From Chamaelirium japonicum (taxonomy: Eukaryota; Streptophyta; Magnoliopsida; Liliales; Melanthiaceae), in contig OX393549.1 of the NCBI GenBank assembly GCA_947650365.1, positions 18,767,532 through 18,831,531 of the forward strand: a stretch of DNA of 64,000 bases. The letters are read 5' to 3'. The notes beneath the pieces were generated by a model, which worked only from the letters and a program-made list of their open reading frames with translations, had not been told where the DNA came from and searched no databases. The position numbers and the translations under genes were made by a program. This document shows, piece by piece, positions 1 through 16,330 of the stretch (position 1 is the first letter of the stretch; every line of letters starts with the position of its first letter).

Positions 1-224
1 TCATAATTATATTCAAGGTTACATTTGTTTTTGGTATTCATTGTCTTGTATTCGTTTTTTTTTATGATTAACAATTGTTGACACTGATAATTCACTGTAC
101 AGATCATCTCTGTTGATCCTTTTTTTGGAATAACTTTCACTTGCAATATCTAACTATGGGGATGGAGATCGAATGAGGCTAATTAGCTGATATCATCAAA
201 TCAAGGGGTGTTATATGTGATACA

Positions 225-992
225 CTATACAGTCAAAAGCTCAGGTGCAGCCCAAGCGCAAGCGGTGTGCCTTTGCCTAAGTGCAAGCTTGTGCTTTTGA
301 CTGCATTTTCTGTTTTTTTTAGGGGGGCCTAGAGACCCCTCCCCCCCAACACACCCACCCACCCAATATTAAAATCAATCTATATATGGGGTATATAAGG
401 AAAACAACCATGATATAAAAACTAATAGGGCACATATATCCGCAAATAGTATAAGCACAACATTAACTGAAATCTCTAATAAAAAACTAATAAAGAGTAA
501 AGAATCGTAATTATCTTGGTAGGAACTTAAATGATAAGATTACAAAAGCAAGAAATTGTATGCTAGGAACTAAAAATAATAAGTCTAACATTATCGAGGG
601 TAAAATGTATTTTGAGCTTTGCACTCACATTTCAAACTCCAATTGCATTTGGGGGATGAACCTAGATTGGTGAAGAATTGAACAAATTTAGGTTTGAGGA
701 TAAACATAGATTTTCATTTAAGTCTAATATTTTGGAGGGTCTTTTGGGTAAGAAAGCAAATCATGATATTTAGGGGGGGGGGGGGGGGGCTCTTAGGGCT
801 TTAAAGAAGAAGTGGGGAGGAAAAAAGTCAAAGAGTGCAAGAAATAAAGAAAAGTTCTAGGCTGTAAACTGGGCACCCTAGGCATAGCTAGGTGCGCGCC
901 TAGGCATACATGCATCTCAAGGGGCCTAGGTGAGGTGCCAGGCTTGAACCATAAGGAGCCTAGTGAGCCTAGGCGCACCTTTGACTGCTTAG
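225..992. mobile_element. hAT-like non-autonomous element
   Basis: The ends are imperfect inverted repeats: CTATACAGTCAAAAG on the left and, reverse-complemented, CTAAGCAGTCAAAGG on the right. The 8-bp direct repeat GTGATACA flanks both sides (217-224 and 993-1000). An 8-bp target duplication is typical of hAT transposons. The interior has no coding capacity and carries a run of 17 G at 773-789. Class is inferred from the duplication length only. Confidence 0.6.
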
Positions 993-1321
993 GTGATACA
1001 TCATTCATTCGAATTACTTTTGAGACCATGACATAAATCCCACTTGAGTTCTTTGCAAGTTTATCAAATTCGATATCATGAAAATGATGCCTAAGCAAGC
1101 AGTGAATGGCCTTTAAAAAGAATTAATTACTCCCTAAGTACTATATTGTTTTCATTCTACAGTGTGCTGAGTGTGGTACATAAACTAGTGCCCAGATGTA
1201 GGGGAATTATTTTCTTTACTAGTAAATTTGTGAAATTGCCTTCCATAATTATGTGGAACCACACATTTGGGGAGACCTTTCCTTTCTAAGAGCACCCAAT
1301 TTTAATGATATTAAATGTGCA

Positions 1322-1643
1322 TGTTAACGGATAGTCCCACATCGGTAAGGGAGGCACCCATCACCCGCTTAATATACCCCCTGTGGACCTCCCCTTACAA
1401 GCCGGTTTTGTGAGGTGCGAGGGTTTCTAACATGGTATCAGAGCTAGCCCGTCTCTTGCTCCTGCTCCTGCTCCCGCTCCGGGTGCTCCCCACCGATGAT
1501 GCCTTGCCACGCGTGCTCCGCGTGAGGGGGGATGTTAACGGATAGTCCCACATCGGTAAGGGAGGCACCCATCACCCGCTTAATATACCCCCTGTGGACC
1601 TCCCCTTACAAGCCGGTTTTGTGAGGTGCGAGGGTTTCTAACA
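1322..1643 (+). mobile_element. Very small LTR retroelement (TRIM/SMART type)
   Basis: Two 111-bp direct repeats (1322-1432 and 1533-1643) read identically and start TGTTAACGG and end TCTAACA. They flank a 100-bp interior. The interior begins exactly with TGGTATCAGAGC (1433-1444), the usual initiator-Met tRNA primer site, and ends in a purine tract (about 1522-1532). The 5-bp duplication GTGCA lies on both sides (1317-1321 and 1644-1648). This is a structurally complete but non-coding LTR element that needs proteins supplied in trans. Identical LTRs suggest recent insertion or gene conversion. Confidence 0.9.
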
Positions 1644-2975
1644 GTGCATCATCATCAACCATTGTATTGTAGTAGATTACCATGTACTCACTAAAACGGT
1701 AATAATAAGTTTAGAAACTGCCTCTAGTACTTGTTTTGAAATCCTAGGACTCCCCTTTGTGACCAAGGAACATGGTACTAACTGTATTGGAGCATTTTGA
1801 TGGATTTTGGACATTCATAAAATTATCTCCACTGTTTTATCTTTTGCGTTTTGTGATACTAAATAGCATCTACTTCTTTTCATCATTTTCTTTTATGGCA
1901 CACATGCAATGAATTTTAACACAGATCTCGATGGATTTCATGCATGCACCTTTTGTGTCAATAGGGTCAATACTCAATAGGATCATCTTAATATATTAGG
2001 GGTTGAGGAATTAAGGAATCTAGCAAAATATGTCCGATTGAAATACCACTTATGTAGGAAGTCATATTGGAATTTGTTGGTGCGTGCCGGAATGTGTTGG
2101 TTGATCCTTTTGAATTGCTTGGGCAAGGAGAGAACCCTATGAACAACGGGGAGGCAACACCAAGAAGGTAAAGTTCCAATCTGTACGTTTATGGGAAGCT
2201 TAGTCCACAAGCTCACTGATTGAATTGCAGATATGCACCAGTACTTATTGGAGGGTGAATTTAGGAGGTTTGCCAAAATGAAACTGATCGAGGCAATTCA
2301 AATTATATTGGACTATTGAAAGAAAACACAATTAATGATTTGGGAACCAGTTGATAATTGATGAGTGCAAGAAGTTGAGATACATATTTGCATACTAGTT
2401 CACATAGAGATATTGTCATGGAGTATCTGAGCAAGTTTGATGAGTTAATGGTCCGTTCTTGGCTGAAGAAGAACATGGCTCTGTATAGATGATGTATTTG
2501 AGGGGACATGAGCTATATAATTGCTTCATTTTGTGAGGATCGAGGTCTGGCAATGGCTGAAGTGGTCATTCATTTGGAGGCTTGGAAACGGCTGAAGCGC
2601 TCGTTCCCTTGGGCTATGCTGTTGACTCTGAGGGAACAGGTGGTCCTCATTCTCCTCTTCTTTGCAAAATAGGCAAAAAGACCTCTTTCGGCTAGATTGT
2701 AAATTGTCCATGATAGAGAAGGCTATGGAATAGGGTCCACATTCTCTTCTTTGCAGAAGAGATAACTTTTGTCTAGTTAAAGATCTCTTTTAGTCAAATT
2801 ATAGAGTGTAAGAACTAAGAACTTTGTTGCGAGTTAGAAGCAAAAGATAAAGTGCAACGTTTAGCGGGCGCGCGGGGTGGGTGGGTTAGATCTGCATGTA
2901 TTGAAGCCATCTGAGAACTCTATATAAGAGAATGTTGGACAATGATGTCACTGATTAGATGCCTTTGGCGCCAAG
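1644..2975. other. No intact gene; AT-rich with a possible gag relic
   Basis: No open frame of convincing composition is present. Around 2415-2470 on the plus strand a short frame reads VMEYLSKFDELMVRS, which resembles the retrotransposon gag region around EYxxxFDEL. It is followed by a frameshift and stops. It is noted only as a possible relic of a Gypsy-type gag. Confidence 0.3.
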
Positions 2976-3524
2976 CTATGAAGCACGGGTACTCCGAACA
3001 GATACCGTACCAGTATCGGGTACTTACCGGGTACGGGTACGGCATAATCTGTACCCGGTACAGCAAACAGTCTTCGGTACGGCTTTGATACGGCTCTGGT
3101 ACGGCAGACAGTCTTCGGTACGGCTTCGGTACGGCAGACAGTCTTTGGAGGGTGCTGATTTACTTGAAATTGCAAATCTATCACTTGACTAGCCCGACTT
3201 GGAGGTCGTGCTATTCGGAGATGATGATGAGAATGAACTTTGCTATGCATTTTGTTTTGTATTGCTACTTTGCTTGGTTTGGTTCTAATGTAATGGACCG
3301 TATCGTCATATAGCTCATGCTTAAAAATTACTATACATGAGATTACAATGTATTTCTTGCATGAATGCATTACCATATCGTCGTATGGCTCGCATCGAAT
3401 AATCTTGTTTTTATGGTTTTGGAGCTTTGAAGCTAGAGCTTTAATGATGATGAAATTATGGTTGCATTTGGATCTGATTCATATCTATAACGATATTATA
3501 CTAAAAGTACATATATATATATAT

Positions 3525-4440
<916 letters not shown>

Positions 4441-4448
4441 TCTCTCTC

Positions 4449-4533
<85 letters not shown>

Positions 4534-4536
<3 letters not shown>

Positions 4537-4920
4537 GATACGGGGTATAGGCTGGCGGCCTATTTTGACGAAATGAGCAGCCACCCATTTGATGCCCCTA
4601 GGAGTCCTAGAATGTGCTGATTTTTTGTGAGCATAAGCATCTTATCTTAGATAGAACACCCACAAAAAATCAGCAAATTCTAAAACTTTTAGGGGCATCA
4701 AATGTAATATTTCAGATTAACGGTGACAACGAACGCTCGATAAAACTTCTAACATTTGATGCCCCCAGGAGTCTTAGAATGTGCTGATTTTTTGTGGGTG
4801 TTCTATCTAAGATAAGATAGTTATGCTCACAAAAAATCAGCACATTCTAAGACTCCTAAGGGCATCAAATGGGTGGCTGCCCATTTTTTCGAAATAGGCT
4901 GGCAGCTCATTTCCCGTTTC

Positions 4921-4923
<3 letters not shown>
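4534..4923. mobile_element. Foldback element of about 390 bp in (TA)n
   Basis: The outer arms carry CATTTGATGCCCCTAGGAG and its complement. Within each arm is a smaller inverted repeat around the motif AAAAAATCAGCA. The copy is bounded by (TA)n on both sides. Size and setting resemble the microsatellite-targeting Micron elements described in rice; membership is not shown. Confidence 0.65.
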
Positions 4924-4975
<52 letters not shown>

Positions 4976-4978
<3 letters not shown>

Positions 4979-5106
4979 GTATGCTAAAATGCGGCATGCG
5001 GTGCGTGCGGCATCACACCGCAGCCGTTTGATGCATGCGCTGCATGCATGCGATGCACGCAGCAGTGCATCAGACGGCTGCGGTGCGATGCCGCATTCTA
5101 GCACTT

Positions 5107-5110
<4 letters not shown>
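4976..5110. mobile_element. Second copy of the GC-rich palindrome
   Basis: It opens with ATGCGGCATGCGGTGCGTGC and closes with GCGGTGCGATGCCGCAT, the inverted counterpart. Both ends abut (TA)n. It shares its arms with the copy at 4310-4440. Confidence 0.65.
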
Positions 5111-5178
<68 letters not shown>

Positions 5179-5431
5179 CGCCGTACCCATACCCTAGTTT
5201 TTTAAGATTTTGCCGTATCAGTGTACCCGTACACATACCTGTACCAGTACCCGTGCCTCATAGGCGCCAAGAAATTCTAGAGCATCTATTGGGTGGCAAT
5301 TCTGTCAAACATTGAGTATGGAATGTGCCTTTGAAACAAGTTCATTAGTGAGCACTCTCCAGAGTTTGGGAGAGCAAAGTGGTTGATCTTCTAAAGTGTA
5401 CTAAGTTGGAGGCTACTGAACAACAATGGTC

Positions 5432-5895
5432 ACTGTTGTTAAGGTATCGCTTAGGCGATCACCTAGGTGTTTTCGGGCCTGGTCACTTGGGCAAAAGCCT
5501 ATGGGAGTGCTGTACTGTAAAAGGGCATTTTTTTCTCCTCTTTTTTTTAATTTCCCTATGTGCCTATGATTCATATACTTATAGGCCATTTTACTCATCT
5601 ATCAACATGTTTTTTTGTATTCACATTACGGTGATTTAGCATGACAATGATGACACAAATACTCTTTTTGGATAAAAAAATGTTTCTTTTCGGTTGTTTG
5701 ATTAAATTTACTTAATTTTTTTTATGATGTTATGTTTATTATATGTTAAAATGTTAAAATTATCTTATATATAATTTTTAATATTAAAAAAAATGTTGCC
5801 TAGGCCTCGCCTAGCGGCCTAGGTCCCACTGAGGCCGTACCTCGCATAGGCAGGCTTGGCATTCTAGGCATGTCTAGATGCTTTGACACCACTGG
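5432..5895. mobile_element. hAT-like MITE with GCTTAGGCG ends
   Basis: The imperfect inverted ends are ACTGTTGTTAAGGTATC and, reverse-complemented, AGTGGTGTCAAAGCATC. CAATGGTC (5424-5431) and CAATGGTT (5896-5903) form an 8-bp duplication with one mismatch. The subterminal zones hold CGCTTAGGCGATCACCTAGG-like repeats. Non-coding. Confidence 0.5.
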
Positions 5896-6439
5896 CAATG
5901 GTTTAAGCTCTATTGAAGAGGTAGAAAAGGGTTTGGCATGCACTTTCGAACATTCGCGACCATCACATCATTCCAACTGACACCCACCACATCCTGGGTG
6001 AACTTTTGGCATGGGCCTTATGCTCCAGGCTCCTTCGCAAGGCTACAACTCATGTAGCTATTATGGCGCAAACAACTCTCACGAATGCTAGGGAATTTGT
6101 CATGCTATCACGCTGTCAATCCAAGGTGCTGCATTATGGGTCTCGTGAAGATTATGTCTTGGTTTGGAATGCTGGCTCTTTCCTTGGGCAAGCCTGACTG
6201 GTAGGGGTGTAGGGATTATCGTTAAGCCAGGTGTCTATCTTAGCATCGGGATCTTTTGTTGGCAATGCTGATTCCACTCGACCTAGAAATTGGAATCGTT
6301 GGCTATATCGGCAGCATGACAGGAGCTTACGCGTATCGGTTTAGGTAGGGCCTTTTTGCATATGACTCGATGGCGATGATTGACCTTTTGGACAAGAGTC
6401 GGCGTCCCTAGCCTCCATGGGTTGCTGGAGGTGGCTGAA

Positions 6440-6541
6440 TATCGTCACAGGGTCCAGCGAAGCCTACATGATATTTGGTTCTGGTGGATTGATTGTAGTG
6501 CCAACTCCTGCACGGATTGGTTTGTTGAACAAGCCAGATTG
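6440..6541 (+). pseudogene. Possible RNase H-domain relic
   Basis: A frame here reads DIWFWWIDCSANSCTDWFV followed by EQARL. This resembles the C-terminal part of plant retroelement RNase H domains, where a W-[IV]-x-R-x-x-N-x-x-A-D-W-L-A pattern is usual. The flanking frame is interrupted. It is probably debris of a LINE or of a captured RNase H gene. A comparable relic lies at 24142-24246. Confidence 0.35.
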
Positions 6542-6848
6542 TTTGTCTCAAAAGGGGTTTTGGGATTGATTGTAAGTTTCGAGAATGGTAATGATGAACC
6601 CTCCTACTGGAAAATCTTCGGGTCATGTGTTCGTGATCTCGAACACTAGTTACCCAACCAAGTAATGTGAAGAGAATTAGTACCATCTGTAGGAACATTT
6701 ATATATTTTCAGTAATGAATACATGGTAGAGAATACAAGGAAGATAATGGTATTAGCTAGAGCATTGAAACCCTGATGTTTAAATTGAACAAAAGCTAGT
6801 AAATGTATCGATGGCGCCCAAAAAAAGCGGTGTCCCGAGTTTCCTCTC

Positions 6849-10288
<3,440 letters not shown>

Positions 10289-10337
10289 TCTCTTTCCCCT
10301 GTGTTGCAGACCTCCCGACCTTCACATGCCTTCATGG

Positions 10338-10346
10338 TTATTTATT
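10338..10346 (-). promoter_or_regulatory. TATA-like element of gene A
   Basis: The minus strand reads AATAAATAA about 50 bp upstream of the gene A start codon. Position fits a core promoter with a short leader; sequence match is only partial. Confidence 0.3.
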
Positions 10347-10349
10347 GGG

Positions 10350-11590
10350 AGGAAACCCAGTTGTCCAAACAGCAAGAAGCCACTGAAATCTGCACTCACT
10401 GCCTTACTTCTCTTGAAAGAGAGGGAATTGTGGAAACTTGTATAACCTTGTGGTTTTTCAGAAGGTAGTCCTAGCCATGTCCATATGGGTTGGAGAAAGA
10501 GTCCGAGCACAGCCGGGCCTCCGTCGGCCCACATCAAAGTTAGGCCCGTTCGGGTCGATATAATGGACTTAATGAGTGAAGAGAATACAGGTTCGATTAA
10601 TATTTTCGTCCTCGACCTCGTCATCCACACACGAGGAGGGTTGGTGGCCGACGGTGTGGTCGAATATAGGTGTCCTCGAACAAATATTGATACCCCTCAT
10701 CGATTGTGGGTGCTCTTATCGAAAGTGTTTTGTTGCGGAAGACAACCGCTGTATTGCCAAAGACGGCTGTTCAAGTGCAGACAGACATGGACATTATAGT
10801 AAATTTATGACCTTCACGTCGTCTCCTATATGTTTCTAGTCAGCTTTATAAATCATTATTCATCTATCATTGTTGTCACTGGTTGTTTTTTTTTTTTTTT
10901 TTTTTTTTCATTTTAACAACTTCTATCCATGTTATTTTAGGTCTTTTATTACGTTTTTTTTGGGTTTACCTAGAAAAAAAACCGTATCGTAGTTTAAGTT
11001 GATTTTTATGACCACCTTTCGACCTAACATTAACCCTCAACCTTTTTCATCCGGGCTTATGACTAGCATTGACTGCTTTACCCAGGCTGTAATTGGACCC
11101 TCTCCTCTGCTGCTAAACCCATCGAATGATCGAATAAGCATAGGCTGAGAGGAACGAGCTTGGAAATGTTAAGCGGTTAGTGCCACATCGGTAATGGGAG
11201 TATAGGTTGTTGTCTTTTTATACCCGATGTGCTCTTCTCCCTCCAAGAGGTCGGCCTTTTGGTGCACTCGGGTGTTGCCACTGGAAACTTGAGCCCTAAT
11301 GTCTATTGGGCCTTGAGAACCAACAAGTTTCACTTGGCCCATTAACAGCCCTAGGTTTTTTCTCACCTAACAGACCAAAAGTTGTTTTAATCCATTGCAT
11401 GAAGGCAATGACTCTGCATGGGCAAATGATTGGCATTGATGAAAGTCATACCAAAGCTGAAAGAAATCGAAATTGGTTAGGTAATGACAATTCTTCTGCC
11501 AATCTTTTGATGAGGAACAAGCTATCCCCATTGACATTTCTCATCTATTTTTATTGTTGTTGTGTCTTAGATTACAAGTTATAATTATAC
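10350..11590. other. Intergenic, no gene; possible LTR relic
   Basis: The segment includes a T run at about 10886-10907. From 11168 the sequence TGTTAAGCGGTTAGTGCCACATCGG resembles the LTR start of the small element at 1322, suggesting a degraded relative. No coding frame is recognised. Confidence 0.35.
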
Positions 11591-11711
11591 TTGGGGTGGA
11601 CATGGGCCGGCCCATGGGCCTAATTTTATACTATATTGGGTCGAGTTTTTGGGTCGGATTTATTCAAAATATATATTTACTAGGCCCATGCCCGGCCCAT
11701 GTCCATCCCTA
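11591..11711. mobile_element. 121-bp hAT-like MITE
   Basis: Inverted ends are TTGGGGTGGACATGGGCCGG and, reverse-complemented, TTAGGGATGGACATGGGCCG. AATTATAC (11583-11590) and AGTTATAC (11712-11719) form an 8-bp duplication with one mismatch. Confidence 0.65.
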
Positions 11712-11909
11712 AGTTATACCCCATTTTGGCTATTTATAGCAAACTTGCATTTGAGTAAATCTTGGATTTTGCACTTTAGTAAGTGAAGCTTTTGGGTCCC
11801 TAAGGGTGTGTTTGTATTCAAAGCAGTAAAGTGAAGGAAATTGCATAAAGAACCGAAAGGGAATGATTATTATCTTAAACATGATTACCTAAGTAAAACG
11901 TCTTCTTAG

Positions 11910-12348
11910 TAGGGGTAGCAATGGCCAATGGGTCCGGTCGGGTTGAGACATAGGTATAAGGGCAAAACCCCCAACCCGAACCCAACCCGTTTAATAAACG
12001 GGTTAAAAACTTAAACCCAAACCCGACCCGCCTAATAAACGGGTTGACCCGACTCGACCCGTTTACTAAACGGGTCGGTCGTGTCGGGTTGGCTTGGGTT
12101 GGGTCAACAGAACCCATGTAAACCTGCCGGGTTGGGTCAAGACAAGCCGGATTGGGCCGGGTTGGGTCGGGTCGGGTCGGGTTGACACGACCCATTTGGT
12201 AAACGGGTAAAGTTGGGTTATAAGTACAAACCCGAACCCGATCCATTAAATAAACAGGTCAATCAGGTCAACCCGTTTATGACCCGAACCCGTTTAGGCC
12301 AAACCCAAACCCACTAACTTCGGGTCGGGTCAAGGATTGCCACCCCTA
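11910..12348. mobile_element. hAT-like MITE, GGGGTGGCAAT family, copy 1
   Basis: It begins TAGGGGTAGCAAT and ends ATTGCCACCCCTA. The 8-bp duplications are CTTCTTAG and CTTCTCAG. The interior consists of many GACCCG/CGGGTC and TTTAATAAACGGGT blocks, shared with copies at 18190, 22055, 37967 and 45598. Confidence 0.75.
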
Positions 12349-13010
12349 CTTCTCAGCGGGTTAACCAATAAAAGAAAGAAAGAAATGAAATGGAAGGATT
12401 ATTGCCTTAAACATCTTTAACTTTTTTTGTTTTTTTTTTGAAGGTAAGTAAGATTTTATAGAGAACCCCAAAAAAGGATGAGACAAAAATTACACTATAC
12501 TCGGAGTGAGCTAGTAAAAAGACTCCAAATGAGCTAAAGAAGAACAAACAATTGTGCGCAAACAACTCTACCATGACGGGGGGGGGGGGGGGGGGGGGGG
12601 GGGGGAGATTATCTGCCTTCTCCTCTCTCTTTCAAAATCTTCTCTCTTCGAACCATGCTTCATTATCCATGACAATGTTACCAGGGATGAGGTGGGAGAC
12701 ATCAGGGTCTCGAGCCAGTTTCAATGGAGGGATCCAGTGCATCCCCTGCAGGTGAAGCCGAGGGGACTAGCTCCAACACTCCCGTATTCGGGTCAGCCAC
12801 CATTACCCCGGAAATGGTAAAGATACCTTTAGTCGGCTTCCCAATGGCCATCCAAGGGGTCCGCCATCCCTATCATACGCGAGAGTGCACCTTCTTTATC
12901 AATACTAAACATGTTTACTTCAGTAGACTCACTACTCAGTAGATGTTTATCTTAATTTTACTCAAATGCACTTCACTTCATTGTACTTGTTATATACCCT
13001 CACACCTCAA
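12349..13010. other. Intergenic with a 28-G run
   Basis: Nothing gene-like is seen. A run of 28 G lies at 12578-12605, and a T run near 12423-12440. Confidence 0.6.
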
Positions 13011-13011
13011 A

Positions 13012-13265
13012 ACCTGGGTTGTAAGGGGAGTTCCACAGCGGGTATATTAAGCGGGTGATGGGTTCCACGCGTGCTCCATGTGGGAGGATCCTTGCCAAGG
13101 GTATCTAACATGGTATCAGAGCTGGATTCACCATCTCCTTCTCCTGCTCCCGCTCCAGGTGCTCCCCACCGATCGTGCCTTGCCATGCGTGCTCCGTATG
13201 GGAGGATCCTTGCCACGCATGCTCCACGTGAGGGGGAGTGTTAACGGATAGTCCCACATCGGTGA
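13012..13265 (+). mobile_element. Degraded TRIM related to the 1322 element
   Basis: A sequence ending GTATCTAACA (13110) is followed directly by TGGTATCAGAGCTGG (primer site from 13111). The CTCCTGCTCCCGCTCC interior resembles that of the 1322 element. The second LTR begins at 13239 with TGTTAACGGATAGTCCCACA and stops after about 27 bp, where unrelated repeat DNA joins. Confidence 0.6.
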
Positions 13266-13333
13266 TGGTCAGGATGCCTTTAGTCAACTCCCCAATGGCC
13301 AGTAGTGAAATGGTAAGGATGACTTTAGTCGGT

Positions 13334-13623
13334 TTCCCAATAGCCAGTAGTGAAATGCGTCGATGCATTCTACTGCGACTCGCAATGACATACTCCGACA
13401 CATTCTACTGTGTCTCGCAGTGAAATGCTCTGGCGTATTCTTCTGCGACCTGCAGTGAAATGCTCCGGCATATTCTACTACGTCTTGCAGTGAAATGCTC
13501 CAGTGCATTCTACTGCAACCCGCAGTGAAATGCTCTGACGTATTCTAATGCGACCCGCAGTGAAATGCTCTAGCTCATTTTACTGCGGCCCGCAGTGAAA
13601 TACTCTGGTGCATTCTACTGCGG
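13334..13623. repeat. Minisatellite of about 41 bp, about 7 units
   Basis: Units of the form GTGAAATGCTCYGGCGTATTC followed by TACTGCGACYCGCA repeat with drift. Related sequence recurs at about 13858-13992 and 16350-16440, on either side of the solo LTR, so the LTR appears to have inserted into this repeat family. Confidence 0.8.
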
Positions 13624-14283
13624 CAACAAAGTAAAATGAGAGATAAAAATAAGAGTCAGAGACAAGTTCGACATGGTGTATCTTATTTGTTTCTCATCAG
13701 AATTCAGTGATTTCAGAGGCATTGCGATCCTCGAGTGATCCTCTATGAGAGCATCCAAAGTTGAATATAAAATGAAGTCTACACTATCAGTAGCTTTTAA
13801 TAGAAGATTGGATGGATGTAATGTAAAAATAGTAAACAAGAGGGAAGAAATGAGAGATGAAATGCACCGGCGCACATAATGCGCTGACACACCAGTGAAA
13901 TGCATCGGCGCGCATTATTCGTTGGTGCATCAGTGAAATGTGCTGGCGCACAGGCACATCAATGAAATACTAGAGCATTTCACTGATGCACCTGTAGACA
14001 CACAAATTGTGTCTAACCCAGACCCGACTCGCATTCGCTAATTCGGAGGCAAACCCGGCACGCACTCTGACCCGGACCCGACTCGCATGCACCAAGTTGG
14101 AGGCGAACCCGACACACTCTCCGACCCGGACCCGACTTGCATGCACCATTGCGGAGGCAAACCCGACGCGCACTCGGACCCACCCGACTCGCGCCCAACA
14201 GGGGGTCGGGTGGGCCCATCCTCAAGTGGGGCCCACTCGGCCCCTACTAGAGATCTGAACCCCTCATGGGGTGGCCGGCCATG

Positions 14284-14440
14284 CAAGGGAAAGAAAAGAA
14301 AAGAAAAGGAAAGAAAAGAAAGAAAGAAAAGGAAAGAAAAGAAAGAAAGAAAAGAAAGAAAGAAAAGGAAAGAAAAGAAAAGGAAAGAAAAGAAAGAAAG
14401 AAAAGGAAAGAAAAGAAAGAAAAGAAGAGGAAAGAAAAGA
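14284..14440. repeat. Purine tract (AAAGGAAAG)n
   Basis: About 150 bp of GAAAA/GGAAAG repeats with no pyrimidine on the plus strand, inside the solo LTR. Confidence 0.9.
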
Positions 14441-14710
14441 CCAAAAAGGAAACAAATACCGCCATGCGCGGGGGGAGGTTGCGTATGACGTCTACGTAAG
14501 TGTGGATCTGCACCGATCCCTCGATCCGACGGACAAGAAACGAAGCCGGGTCGCCATCAACTTTATATGCAAGATTCAAAGTAAATCCAAAAATGATTGA
14601 GCTATAATTACCCCGCCAGAAAAGGAAAGCAAATAAAGGTTTATTCCCCTCTTCAATTGAAGAATAAATCTTGGGTAGTTATGGAAATAAACCTATCCCT
14701 TTGGGACCGG

Positions 14711-15560
14711 CAAGCCTATCCCTTTGGGACCGGCTTAGTCCATTGAAAATCCTCATCAACGTGAAGACCCTTGCACAAGAAGATCATCCCTTCGACTCTG
14801 TGCACGAAGAAGAAAGCTCGGAGAAGAAGAACTCCTCGACTCCGAAGACGCCAGAAGAAAAGGCCGGAGAAAAAAATCAGAGCGGCACTACCCCGTCGTC
14901 TCTAACAAGCCTTCGACTCCGATCAAGCCCAAAAGCCCGGAGAAGAAGAGAAGCGGCGCTACACCCGTCATCTTCAACAAAGCCTTCAACTCCGATTACG
15001 CCAAATACGCTCGAAAAAGAAGCCGACGCCACAACCGTCGCCAGGTCTAAAAGGTCACAAGCCGAAGACAAAGCGAGGAAACTCTGCAGAAGAGGAGACG
15101 TTTCTTCATCGACCCAAGGCTTCACGAGGCACGGGCAAGCCTATCCCTTCGGGACCGGCTTAGTCCATTGAAAGCCCTCATCAACGTGAAGACCCTTGCA
15201 CAAGAAGATCAAGCCTTCGACTCCGTGCACGAAGAAGAAAGCTCAGAGAAGAAGAACCCTTCGACTTCGAAGACGCCAGAAGTAAAGACCGGAGAAGAAG
15301 ATCGGAGCGGCACTACCCCGTCGACTCCAACAAACCTTCAACTCCGATCAAGCTCCAAAGCCCGGAGAAGAAGAACGAAGCGTCATCACCCCCGTCGCCT
15401 TCGACAAACGTCCACTCCATCCATAAAGAAGAAAGATTGGAGAGGACTGCCCGAAGCGTCGCTACACCTGGCGTCTTCAAAGCAAAGCCGACGCTACAAC
15501 CGTCGCACAGAGATTGGTGCTACCCTCGCCGTCTTCAAATGTACCCTTCGACTCCGATCA
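14711..15560. repeat. Tandem duplication of about 425 bp inside the solo LTR
   Basis: The segment starting CAAGCCTATCCCTTTGGGAC at 14711 recurs at 15136 and then runs parallel, with drift (ATCAACGTGAAGACCCTTGC in both). It explains the two similar lysine-rich frames. Confidence 0.7.
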
Positions 15561-16330
15561 TGCCAAAGAAGCCCGGAGAAGAAGCAAAGTCTAGCCGACA
15601 CCTAAACCGTCGAAGAAGCCTGAAGCATTGAAGACATTGCCACTGTCGTTCGAGAAGAAGATCGATTCGACATCGAAGCAAAAGCCCACGCAAGAAGCCA
15701 AAGCAAAAGCCCCGGTAAAGCCTGTGCCAAAGCAACGCAAGTGCCAAAGCCAAGCGACTACGCCGGTCACGAGCAAAAGCACTGCACGTTCTAGCCGATA
15801 CGACGCGAAGTCCGGAAGAACGAAAGCATCGCAAGTCTCCCCCGTCTACGTCCAAGCGCAAGCGCCAAAGCACAGCAAAAGCCAGAGCCACGCCAAAGCC
15901 AAGCCAGAGCCGAAAGTCGAAGCCAAAGCCGACGCTAAAAGCACGATCAACGCCGCGAACCGACGATCAAGGACGCTGAGGTCAAGCAAGGAGCGAGGAA
16001 GACACGAAGACCGAGGAACAAAGCCGAATACCCCCTAGCCGAGAAAGCGCGAAGCACGGAAGGGACAAAAGCCACGACGGACACTCCTTAGCCTCTCAAA
16101 AACCCTCACCCTGTAAAGACCTCTGTCCTGGGCAACCCCTTCAGAGCTCTCGCACGAATACCACGTGGAGACGCGGATCAAAGGGACCCTCCAGAGGATC
16201 TCTCCCACAATCTCCTGATCAACACTCGCCACACCCGGACTCGCCACATCCGAGCCCCCGGGTCCCGGCCACTCTTGTAATCTCGTGTGTTCGCAATAAA
16301 GACGACCCGTATCTTTTTTCTGCGCCCACA

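Larger units (their letters stand above)
13993..16330. mobile_element. Probable solo LTR of 2.3 kb
   Basis: It begins TGTAGACACACAAATTGTGTC and ends CTGCGCCCACA, with flanking 5-bp GCACC and GCGCC (one mismatch). An AATAAA lies near the right end (about 16294), as expected for an R-U5 zone of a plus-oriented LTR. There is no adjacent interior or second LTR. Lysine- and serine-rich open frames (14671-16038) come from purine-rich tandem repeats and are not considered genes. Probably a Gypsy-type LTR; the assignment is inferred. Confidence 0.5.

Noticed and set aside
14671-16038. Lysine-rich proteins of 136-166 residues
   Set aside because: They come from purine-rich tandem repeats in the solo LTR, and frames shift between the duplicated units.
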